Positions 1 through 9,546 of a DNA stretch of 64,000 nt are shown here, one piece after another. The notes under the pieces are model-generated. The model did no database searches, was not told the origin of the DNA, and worked only from the letters and a program-made list of their open reading frames with translations. The position numbers and the translations under genes were made by a program. The number at the start of each line of letters is the position of its first letter. Positions within the stretch are counted from its first letter, which is position 1. This DNA comes from Closterium sp. Naga37s-1. Its lineage: Eukaryota > Streptophyta > Zygnematophyceae > Desmidiales > Closteriaceae. Location: the NCBI GenBank assembly GCA_947471745.1, contig CANJKZ010000955.1, positions 1,795,501 to 1,859,500 on the forward strand, read 5' to 3'.

Positions 1-28
1 ATCCCTGCGCTGCTGGCAGCAAAACGAC

Positions 29-56
29 GCTGGCAGCATCATTAGATGCTGCCAGC
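29..56. repeat. Perfect 12-bp hairpin
   Basis: GCTGGCAGCATC (29-40) and GATGCTGCCAGC (45-56) are exact inverted repeats around an ATTA loop. A related imperfect palindrome lies at 11-21. It sits in non-coding DNA left of the DNA-transposon end; no function is assigned. Confidence 0.6.
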
Positions 57-204
57 ACAGAGGAATATTGCCAGCGGTGGCAGCTCCCTCACGTGGCAAG
101 TGTGGGCGCTGCATGCATCACCACCGAGGTCGGCCTGTTTCAATGAATCTGGTCTCTGGGTGTTTTCTACACACTTTGCAAGTGTTACAGTCAACTTAAA
201 TTTT

Positions 205-322
205 TTTTCCATTTATAAGACTTATAAGACACCCTAAACCATCCCGTTTACAAGATAACTCAAGCATTTTTGCCCGTGTACGAGATAAGACATATATGTC
301 TTATATCCGGGCGATGACGGTA
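205..322. mobile_element. Right end of a pogo/mariner-like DNA element
   Basis: The last about 50 bases, ending TATATCCGGGCGATGACGGTA, are nearly the same as the right terminus of the complete small element at 50617-50852. Several TATAAGAC repeats lie inside, as in that copy. No matching left terminus is visible in the window, so the element either starts left of position 1 or is truncated. No transposase is seen. Confidence 0.55.
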
Positions 323-394
323 CAATGCACCATGGATGAACAGGTGTTCATGTTGACCATGCCAGTAACTCAGACTGGCAGATTGTACAGGTGC

Positions 395-622
395 AACGAG
401 TAGAGGTCACTGTATCAAACCGCAGCAGTAAAAACAGTTTAAGTAGAACTTTTCATATTCCTTTGTAATCATATAAAAAGCTTGTATCTCTTTGCTATTA
501 TCAACTTATCTTGTTCTCACACACTAGTACAAGGTGGTTCAGCAAACTCTGATATTAAACGCTTCCGCAATTACAACATTCCTACTTCAACCCCGATCCT
601 AAGGGCCTTTTTCAGCCCAACA
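395..622 (+). repeat. E1 5' LTR, truncated
   Basis: Matches the 3' part of the LTR at 14775-15224, including the shared TATAAAAAGCTTGTA stretch (a possible TATA element) and the ending CAGCCCAACA. Its first about 220 bases are missing. The 5' boundary is approximate. Confidence 0.8.
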
Positions 623-634
623 TGGTATGAGAGC
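623..634 (+). other. E1 primer-binding site (tRNA-iMet)
   Basis: TGGTATGAGAGC follows the LTR end directly and matches 11 of 12 bases of the usual copia PBS TGGTATCAGAGC. Unlike the other copia leaders in this window, no further tRNA complementarity is seen downstream. Confidence 0.8.
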
Positions 635-665
635 TAACAGGGCAAGATGAATTTCCAAAATCTCT

Positions 666-3168
666 ATGACAACACAAGACATGACAACACAAAAGGAGAG
701 GAGCTCCTCTAACGGATCTCTCGGCACTACTCCTACTCCACCTCCAGCCTCTGGCCTACAGACAGAGGAAGGCACAGCAACAAGACCAGCTGCGGAGTCG
801 ACCGTAACTCCCGGGAACCAAGCAGCAAGCTTCGACCCAAACATGATGGAGAAGTTCTTCTCCTTCATGTCCTTCTACGAGCAACACCAGCAAGCAGCTC
901 CTGCACAATCAAACAACAGCGACAACAACAACAGAGCAACACCGATGAGCCTTGACGGTTCCTCTTATGCGCGCGGAAATCAGCAACAACCCACCTTTGC
1001 TCCGTACGGGCCTCAACGTGGCTCCATCAGCTTCGCGCCACAACCATAGTCTTCACCTGGACAAGAGAAGACATTGGACGCACTTCAAGTTCAATCACAA
1101 TTCGCACACGTGTTAAAACTGCAAACGTCAACGCTCTTCGACGGAAAGGACTTCTATACCTGGTCATTCGAGTTTGAGCTGATGATGGAGGGCGCGCAAA
1201 TTCTCGGATTCTTCGACGGATCCCTGCCATATCCAGCACATGGGACAAGTATGACAAACAGCAGTACACGTATCAATCGCTGATGGCGTACACGATACTT
1301 CTTCGAAATTTAACACCAAACGAGCAGCAGAACATTCGGTCTTATCGAGGATACGGCAACTCCGTCGAGCTGGCATACGACCACCTGAAGAGCCTGTATT
1401 AAGCAACAGACAGTGTTAATCAAAGTCGCCTCATGGCACAGCTGACAACAGTGGAAATGAAACCTGGCGAAAAAGGAATGGCGTATATCAGCCGTTGCCG
1501 CGGACTGCGCGACAGACTCCTTCGATGCGGAGGAGCAATATCCGAAGAAGCCTTCGTAGCAGTCATCATCGCCGGCCTCGGTCCTCATTGGCGCTCCACT
1601 CGAGCACTCCTTCGAGCTCACGGGAATATCTCCGAAGCAGCACTCTGCGCCGAAATTCACACTGAACAGCAGGATATGGATCTGCACGAGGAAAGACACA
1701 AGAAGAAAGCGTCAGCACCAGAATTCGCGTTCCACACTCAACGACGCTACAACAACAACAGCAATCAACAAAACAACCGTCAGACTCAACACTACGTTCC
1801 ACCGTTTTGTCACCTCTGCAAGACGTCTGGACATCCTCGCACACACTGCCTGAATCACCAGCAGACGACAACGCCGCAACGTCAACTTTGGCCTTCAAGC
1901 AGTCAAGTAGCTTCTACGCAGGCGCATCCCACCAGTCAAGTGCAGTCTTCAACATCTTCAACGACAAAACCTGCACAAGGAAGAAGAAACATCATGAGCT
2001 GCATGACAAGAACAACAGACTCCTGCATCACCGGATCACCACCCCACTACTCACCAGAAGAACAGCGCGATGAGAGAACTCCTCGCCGCGAATCACTGGA
2101 GCCCAACCCGACGTATGCAGCCATCGCCCAGAGCGAGCCGTCCGGACAAGACACCTGGTTCTTGGACAGTTGCTGTGGACAGCACATGTGCTCCTCGGGA
2201 CGCTTCGTTCAACAGGAACACCAACTTCAGCGCGAAGTTGTAATCACCGTCGCCAACAACCAGAACCTGCACACACGACGACAAGGAATAGTGCAACTTC
2301 AGTCTCGAGAAACTAACGTCATTTTACAAATGTCTAAACTTTTGATTGCAGAAGGACTCGGCTACAACCTTCTCAGCGTCAGTCAACTGATGGCGAAAGG
2401 CATCCATCTCGAAGCAGACATCACCACTCAGGAATTCAAACTATTCCACGGAAAGGGCGGACTCTATATCGGCAAAGCAGTTTTGAAGAACAACGTCTTC
2501 GTTCTTGATTTGTTCCAGACCAAGGTACCACCGACAGCGACGCCATCGTCAACTTCACTTCTTGGACACATCCACCGGACCTCGATCCCGACTTCAGTCC
2601 CGGAGGATTCTGGTATTTGTCACAATAGCAGGCAGAACGAGGAGCCATAGCTAGGGTTTAGCTAGCTAGGCAAAAGAAAATAGGCAAATGAGGGTTTGCA
2701 CTAGCAAGCAGGTGGATACATATAGGAAACCCTAAGGGGCTGTACTCACTATAGAGTACCCCACTGCAGGCTAGACAAACTACACATTCTGACAGTATTC
2801 ACTTACCATACCTGAAGCAAAAAGGACAAGGGCATTAGCAACAATCCGACAAGAAGAAACAACATCAACAGTAGCGGAGACAACATCAGCAGCAGCAGCA
2901 ACACTTACGGCACCAATCGCGGGTTCTTCAACGGCACCGGTTCTCACTGACGACACCCCACCGACTCCTGCGCAGCAATTAACTCCTACTCCACGCGAAG
3001 TTCACAGAAGCGCCAACTTCACCGCGGGTTCTTACTCCAACTCCGACCTGTACAAGCGCTCACCAGGACATCGTGCGAGCGAATCACTGTGGCACGAACG
3101 ACTGGGACACCCAAGCAACACAATGTTAAATAACACGATCAAGGCGGCAGTACTCGATAAAGATTCAC
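666..3168 (+). pseudogene. E1 gag and protease, degraded
   Basis: Gag begins at an ATG at 666 with a Q/N/S-rich N-terminus and stops at a TAG ending at 1049. The frame resumes and shifts, then runs open from about 1433 to 2617. It has a canonical zinc knuckle C-X2-C-X4-H-X4-C (CHLCKTSGHPRTHC) at about 1809-1850. The protease follows with WFLDSCCGQHMC, where the expected D-S-G catalytic triad reads D-S-C. After the solo LTR at 2618-2794 the frame shifts, and the pre-integrase motif LWHERLGHPSN is seen near 3090-3120 just before E2. Not functional. Confidence 0.85.
2618..2794 (-). mobile_element. Solo LTR (177-bp family) in E1
   Basis: A minus-strand LTR, TGTCAGAATG to TGACA, flanked by the 5-bp duplication GTATT (2613-2617 and 2795-2799). 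It has the family core: GTGGGGTAC, the 18-nt palindrome, and a GGTTTCCTATATGTA-type block. No internal region is left, so it is a recombined solo LTR. The same LTR type occurs at 20754-20930 and 28118-28293. Confidence 0.9.
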
Positions 3169-4641
3169 TGTTAGAATGTTATATTTGTCTAGCCTGCAGT
3201 GGGGTACTCAATAGTGAGTACAGCCCAATTTAGGGTTTGCTATATGTACTCAACTGCTTGCTAGTCAAACCTCTCTTCTTTGTTTCCCACATTAATTTCC
3301 GTTCTAGATTCTAACATGGAATCAGAGTAGGTCGACCCTCCCGGGTCGATCCTGTGCATGGACCCACCTGCTTCTGCTGGTGTCCTGTCTGTCGCGCGCC
3401 CCGTGGCGCGCGACGTTTTTTTCTTCCCGCCACGCGCTCCGAGCGCGTGGCGGTTTTCTGCCCGCCGTGCGCCCCGAGGCGCGCGGCGGTTTTCTGCCCG
3501 CCGTGCGCCCCGAGGCGCGCGGCGGTTTTCTGCCCACTGTGCGCCCCGAGGCGCACGGCGGTTTGCTGTCTCATGCGGCGCCCCGGGGGCCCGCACGCTG
3601 CCCTGCCCGTCGCCCGTCGCGGAGCCCTGGGGGCCCACGCGTCGCCCCCTCCCATCCCGTCGCCTGTCGCGGCGCCCTAGGGGGCCACGTCTCGCCCGTG
3701 CCTGTCGCCAGTCGCGGCGCCCTGGGGGCCAGCCCCCCCCCCCCCCTCCCCCCCCCCCCCCCCGTCGACCCTCGCGTCGCCCCAGCTGGACCCGCGCGAC
3801 GCCCCGGGGTGCTGCGCTCGCCCCCCCCGTCGGCCCTCGCGTCGCCCTCGCTGGACCCTCGCGACGCCCTGGGGGAGCAGCGCGTGACCCCCCCCCCCCC
3901 CCGTCGGCCCGAGCTCTGCCCCCGTCGACCAGCGCGTCGCCCCAGGGGACCCGCGCGCCCTGCCCCGTGGACCAGCGCGCTAGGGGGTCGTGCTAGGGGG
4001 GTGACGTGGGAGTGGAGCTAGGGGTGCAGCAGGGGTGTTTGAAAAGGGGGGTGAGACAGTTAGAGGGAGGTTGGGCGAAGGCAGCCGTCGTGTCGCCAGC
4101 AGCGCCAGTAGTCCGGAGGCTACAATCTACGGTAGCCCAGCGAGCCTGCTGCGCCAGTCGCCCGTGGGTCTGTTGCTCTTGCCGCTCAGAGTTAGCCGCG
4201 GAGCCAGTTACTCCAGTAGTCCGGAGGCTACAATCTCCGGTAGCCACAGTGCGCGCCGCTCCTGTTGCCCGTGTTTCTGCAGCTTCACCCGTCGTCTCCT
4301 ATCTCCTCTCCTCTCATTGTCCCTCCTCCTCCTCACTTACCCTCTGTGATAGCCTCTAGCTTTGCTTATTACTGTGAACTATAAACTGCTGCTTCTTGTA
4401 CTTGTGATCAGAATGTGTGGTGACGTCGTGATCCACCCTGAGCTTGCTTTGCTTTGCTTGTTGTGCTGATTACACCCCACTTTGGCTATGGGGGTGTGTC
4501 AGAATGTTATATTTGTCTAGCCTGTAGTGGGGTACTCAATAGTGAGTACAGCCCAATTTAGGGTTTGCTATATGTACTCAACTGCTTGCTAGTCAAACCT
4601 CTCTTCTCTGTTTCCCACACTCATTCGTTCACATTCTAACA
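3169..4641 (+). mobile_element. E2: non-autonomous 1.5-kb LTR element
   Basis: 5' LTR 3169-3316 and 3' LTR 4497-4641 (TG to CA) are flanked by TTCAC (3164-3168 and 4642-4646). The PBS is at 3317 and the purine tract TATGGGGGTG ends at 4496. The interior has a leader with tRNA complementarity, a GC-rich low-complexity body with a 36-bp repeat (copies starting at about 3451, 3487 and 3523) and long C runs, and a conserved 3' block ending in GTGATCCACCCTGAGC. There is no gag or pol. It interrupts E1 between pre-integrase and integrase. Sister copies are E12, E14 and E15. Confidence 0.9.
3317..3381 (+). promoter_or_regulatory. E2 PBS and tRNA-complementary leader
   Basis: TGGAATCAGAGT PBS, then a GGTCGACCC/GGGTCGATCC hairpin, then CCTGTGCATGGACCCACC and GCTTCTGCTG. 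It is a mutated version of the anti-tRNA-iMet leader best preserved in E12 and E14. Confidence 0.65.
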
Positions 4642-7029
4642 TTCACTCCTTCTACCCGACGGCAGAGAACTCCAACGAGTTCGAGGCACATGCTTTACGT
4701 GCCCCGAAGCTGACTTACCTCATCTACCATTTGTCCCTCACCACAATCCAAGTGCACGAGCCTACGCACCACTCGAGAAAGTATACAGCGACATCCTGTA
4801 TACTCGCGAACAAGGACAAGGAGCATATAATTACGTGATTACTTTCATCGACGCCGCCACCCGTTACGTCTGGCATCTTAACCTCCCAAGTCGCGACATG
4901 GCCTTCGAAGCCTTCGTCGCCTGGCTATCTGTGGCAGAACGAGAATCAGGAGCAAATCTGAAAAGATTCCATTCAGACGGAGGAGGGGAATATCAGTCAC
5001 AAAGGTTCCGGCAGTACCTCACAGAATGAGGCATCAAGCGACTCATCTCGCTTCCCTACGCCCATCAACAGCAAGGCGTGGCAGAACGAATGAACAGGAT
5101 TCTCCAGAACACCATGCGCAAACTGTTGCGTGGCATGCGACTGCCCAGCCACCAGTGGCCTGAAGCGATGGACCACGCTGTCATGCTGCACAACTTGCTC
5201 TCGTCATCATCGCTCCCGAACAACGCATCACCGCACCTGCTGTGGATAGGAAAATTGGGCAACAGAAAAATGTTACGAGTTTTCGGGTGCATGGTACAGT
5301 ACCGACCGCACAATGCGAGAGCTGGAAGATTTTCTCAACGCGCACAGTGGGGACTACACCTGGGCATCGAAAAACATTACAACGCATGGAAGATTTTCGA
5401 CTTCACTCGAAGGAAACAGTAGCAGCACGTGATGTTATCTTCTACGAGCGACTCACACTTCAAACGTACCTGGACAACTTGGCAACAAGTCGAGACCTCA
5501 CAGGCGGCTTCCGTGGCAACCGAGCCTTCGCTTTAGCAGCAGATGAAGCTGACTGGGATGAGTAGAACGTGGACGGAGCTTCGGAAGAAGCCGGACCTCT
5601 CCCGTATTGCTCCGTGCCCATCCCGATGGATGACGAAAACCCTCGCGAAAGTGTCAACGCCGAAACCTACTTCGACTTCGTCGACACAGGTTACGTTACA
5701 CCCCAACCGGTTGACACCAACGTCTCCGAACGCATAGGACCAAATTTCTTACTGGATCCAGAAGCAGGAGATGAAGCAGCTTATCCCGAGGACGCAAATC
5801 TCCCCCGCTACACACAGAGTGAACTGCAGATACTGGGACTCGTCACCGCTGTCCACGGAGCAGCACCGCCTAAGGAGCCTGCCAATATTCAGCAGGCTCT
5901 AGGGGGGGAACACAAGGAAAAATGGCGAGAAGCCATGGACAGAGAGTTAAAGGCGCTGCAAGAACGCAACACCTGGAAAATTGTGCCTATCGGAGCGGCA
6001 CGTAACAAGACCATTCTCACGGGAAAATGGGTTTTTCCGCGTGAAAACAAAAGCCGACGGAACAATCGACAAATTCAAAGCACGCAGGGTTGTGCGTGGC
6101 TTCGACCAAGAGCAAGGGCGAGACTTCACGGAAACTTTTGCACCAGTAAGCCGACATACCTCACTGCGGATTCTCCTCGCGATAGCAGCCATGAAACGGA
6201 AGAAGCTTCGGCAAATCGATGTCGCCAATGCCTTTCTCTACGCCCCCGTCGATGCTGAGATCTTCGTCGAACTCCCGCACGGGTCTAACGCAGACCCCAA
6301 CCAAGTTTGTCAGTTGGAAAAATCTCTATACTGTGGCAGCAGCATCTTCATGCCCGCTTAATCCGCATCGGATTCCTTCAACTACCGCACGACCAAGGGA
6401 TGTACCGACTTACGAAGAGTACCAACTACATTCTACTCATCGTCTACGTCAACGACCTCCTCTACATAAGCTCCACCGAAGCCATAACGACATGGTTTGA
6501 AGGGGAGCTGCAGCGGGATCTTACACTCACCGTCGCGACTACCGTAACACAGTACCTAGGACTGAACATTCAAGACGGTGACAACGCAATCTACCTCAGC
6601 GCCGAAAAGTACACAGACACTATCGCTAAACGTTTCAGACTCACTCCAACTGTCATCTCCATGCCATACCGCTACACCGACGGAAATCGAAAAGCCTCCG
6701 CTCTACTCAAACCTGCCGGCATCCGCGACTACCAACGAAAGTTAGGCTGCCTACTCTTCGCAGCCGTTACCTGCCGACCGGATCTATCCTACTCAGCTAG
6801 CCAACTCGCTACCTACCTCAAGAAGCCTGAAGCAGAGCACATGCTTGAACTCGACCGAGCACTTCACTACCTCGTCAGCACTCCGACGATCGGACTAACC
6901 TACCACAAAACCGGAACTACGACACCTAAGCTAATCGGTTACGTCGACGCCGATCACGCTGGAGACTCCAACAACAGACAATCTCGAACTGGCTACATCT
7001 ACAGACTCGAACCTATCGGGCCTATCTCA
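4642..7029 (+). pseudogene. E1 integrase and reverse transcriptase, degraded
   Basis: Integrase core pieces: the block containing TFIDAATRYVW from 4835, HSDGGGEY near 4970, then a TGA at 5027, and QGVAERMNR near 5080 give the D, D, E residues. RT follows from about 5900 with WKIVPIGAARNKT, a frameshift near 6040, then GFDQEQGRDFTETFAPVSR and QIDVANAFLYAP. The catalytic motif reads YVNDLLY near 6450 instead of YVDD. The frame ends at E3, and the RNase H portion continues at 14372. Confidence 0.85.
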
Positions 7030-7159
7030 TGTCAAACTTATATGCTATAGTCTGTTTAGGCTGTAGTGGGGTAGTTCTTATAGGGTACAACACTTTTAGG
7101 TTTCCTACTTGTACCCACCTGCTTTCTAGTTCAGTCATTCATTCGCTCACATTCTAACA
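7030..7159 (+). repeat. E3 5' LTR
   Basis: 130 bp, starts TGTCAAACTT and ends CATTCTAACA. The partner is 14241-14371. Confidence 0.93.
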
Positions 7160-8072
7160 TGGTATTCTGAGCAGGTTCCCTAGTGGGAACGTTTTTTTTA
7201 GGGCCCACCACGATTTTTTTTCCTGCCCTGCCCGAAGCGCGCCTCGCGCCTGTTTCACCTGCGCCGTCGCGCGCCCTGCCCTCGTGCCGCCCGTCGCGGC
7301 CCTGCCTTAGAGGCCCGTCGCGGCCCTACCCTAGTGTCGCCCGTCGCGGCCCTGCCTTAGAGGCCCGTCGCGGCCCTACCCTAGTGCCACCCGTCGCGGC
7401 CCTGTCTTAGAGGCCCGTCGAGGCCCTGCCTTTGAGGCCCGTCACGGCCCTTCGCCGCCCGTCGCGGGCCTTAGCCGCCCGTCGCTGGCCCTAAGCCGCC
7501 CGTCGCGGCCCTGTTATCGCTGCGTGCTGCGGCCCTGCCCCGCGGCCCTGCCTTCGCCGCCGCCAATGGCCCGTCCCGGCCCGTCCCGACCCGTCGCCGG
7601 CCTGTCCCGGCTCGTTGCCGCCCGTCGCCGGCCCGTCGTCGCATGTCGCTGGCCCGTCGCTGCCCGTCGCTGGCCCGTCGCTGGCCCGTTGCGGCCCTGC
7701 CTGTCGCCGCCCATCGCTGGCACTGCCCTGCAGCAGCCTTGTCGCGGCCCTGCCTTCGCCGCCCATTGCGGCCCTGCCCTGCAGCCGCCCGCTGCGGCCC
7801 TGCCCTGCTGCCGCCCCAGTCGCGGCCCTGCCTGCACCCGCCCCTGGTAAGCACCCGCGCCGCCCTACTGCGCCGCGCCGCCAGAAGCTGAGCCGCGCCG
7901 CCCAGCCGAGCCGTGCCGCCCAGCCGAGCCGCGCAGCCCAGCAGAGCCGCGCCGCCCACTGAGCCGCACCGCTCAGCCGAGCCGCGCCGCCCTACCGAGC
8001 CGTGCCGCCCTACCGAGCCGCGCCGCCCTACTGAGCCGCACTGCCCTGCCTGCCTCTGCTGCTACTGCTGCT
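7160..8072 (+). repeat. E3 leader with GC-rich tandem repeats
   Basis: The PBS region is followed by the hairpin GTTCCC-TAGT-GGGAAC and the GGGCCCACCACG block (about 7202-7213), then roughly 800 bases of degenerate repeats built on CCCGTCGCGGCCCTGCC and, near the end, on GAGCCGCGCCGCC. Stop-free frames here reflect composition; no gene is called. Confidence 0.75.
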
Positions 8073-9546
8073 ATGGCTAACCCTACAGTTCTCACCTTTG
8101 ATGCTGAGGGACGTGCAGTTGACTTTGACGTGTGGGTTGACGACCTACAGCTCTTTCTTCAGTGTGACTCTAGGGATGGGGTATCCCCTTTTTATCACAC
8201 GTCTGGTGTCTCTACTGCACCTGCTGCCACTGCTGACAGTACGGTTCGCTCGCAGTGGACCACTCGTGACGCTGTTGCTCGTCTTGCTGTTCGTAGTCAC
8301 CTGCCGCCTGCTGAGCGCGCGCATTTTGGCCAGTACAAGACTGCTATGTCTTTGTACGACGCTGTAGTTGCGCGCTACTCCTCCCCTGCCACTGCTGCCC
8401 TCAGCCGCCTCATGCTTCCGTACCTTTTCCCTGACCTTGCCGCCTTTGCCACAGTCGCTGACCTCATTACCCACCTCCGCACTAGTGACGCCCGCTACCG
8501 CGCTGCCCTTCCCACTGAGTTCTGTGCCAAGAACCCCCCCCCCCATGTACATCACCCTTTACTACCTAGTCACCCGCCTCCCTGACTCCCTTGCTTCAGT
8601 CAGGGACCACTTTCTCTCCCTTTGCCCCACGGAGCTCACTGTCGACCTGCTAGAGGAGCGCCTCGCTGCAGCTGAGAAGAGTATCTTAGCTGTAGGTGCT
8701 TCTCGCGGCGACCGTCGCACCCCTTTCTTTGAGGGGTGTTCCCCTGTTCCCCTTCTCCCCTCTGTTGCTTCTGCTGCTGCTGTCGACCTCGTTGGCACTG
8801 AGGAGGTCGGAGCTGCGTCTGCCCCTAGTGGGAGGCGCCGCAACAGCAAGGGCAAGGGGAGCAAGGGTGGTGGAGGGGACGGCGGGGGCGGCGGCGGAGG
8901 CGGTGGAGGAGGCGGAGGGGGTGGCGGTGGAGGTGGGGGTGGTGCCGGGAGTGGGGGCTTCAGTGGCGGCGGTGGAGGTGGTGGAGGCAGCGGCGAAGGT
9001 GGTGGAGGCAGCGGCAGCGGTGGTGGAGGCAGCGGCAGCGGTGGTGGAGGTGGCGGCGGCGGTGGGGCTGGTCGAGGTGCAGCTGCGCAGTGTGGAGGCT
9101 TTGGTGGTAGCCAGCGCCAGCAGCAGCCGCGTTCCCGTGAGACCCCGTCGGCTCAGCAGCTTCGTGAGTGGTACGCTGGGCGTGGGAGGTCTGGGGGTGC
9201 TGGTACCTGCACTTACGTTCTTCGCACCGGCAGTCGTCGTGGGGAGACGTGCGGGCTGCCACACACTGCGCAGCGCTGCTTCGGTCGCTTGACGGACGCC
9301 TGGCATGCCCAGTTTCCTGACGCTGTTGAGCTCCCTCGCTGGCATGATCTGCTTAGGCAGAATGTGGCTATCTTTGATCTTGATTTCGATGCTATCCTTG
9401 CTGCCATGTATGCTTTGACTGATAGTGCTGAGGGTGACTGTTACCTGAGTGTCCCGCCCGACCCGGGCATTGAGGCTGCTGCTCTAGGTGCTGGTGCGTC
9501 TGCTGCTCCGGGTACTGGTGAGTCTGCTGCTCCAGGTGCGGCGTGA
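8073..9546 (+). pseudogene. E3 gag
   Basis: Starts ATG at 8073 (MANPTVLTFDAEG) with the capsid-like region shared by all family members. A run of 11 C at about 8534-8544 (10 in the intact E5 copy) shifts the frame. Gag then continues from about 8545 with MYITLYYLVTRLPDSL, a glycine tract of some 100 residues, and the knuckle C-X13-C-X3-H-X4-C at about 9210-9275. It stops at 9546 just after a run of alanines, before any protease motif. Confidence 0.85.

Noticed and set aside
3720..3770. Long C and G runs (also near 25378, 43815 and 44956)
   Set aside because: Homopolymer tracts in leaders of LTR elements. Lengths are unreliable in assemblies and no regular array is formed.
3358..4021. Overlapping Arg/Pro-rich open frames in E2
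   Set aside because: Several frames are open at once over a 36-bp GC-rich repeat and C runs, and sister elements do not keep a frame. Treated as non-coding.
4558..4570. Telomere-like TTTAGGG and CCCTAAA motifs in LTRs
   Set aside because: Single copies within the conserved LTR core (TTTAGGGTTTGC); there is no tandem array.
7300..7500. CRISPR-like regular repeats
   Set aside because: The units are degenerate, contiguous GC-rich tandem repeats without unique spacers, in a eukaryotic retrotransposon leader.
8686..9345. Antisense open frame rich in Thr/Ser/Ala opposite E3 gag
   Set aside because: It is the mirror of the glycine-tract codons and is not conserved as protein.
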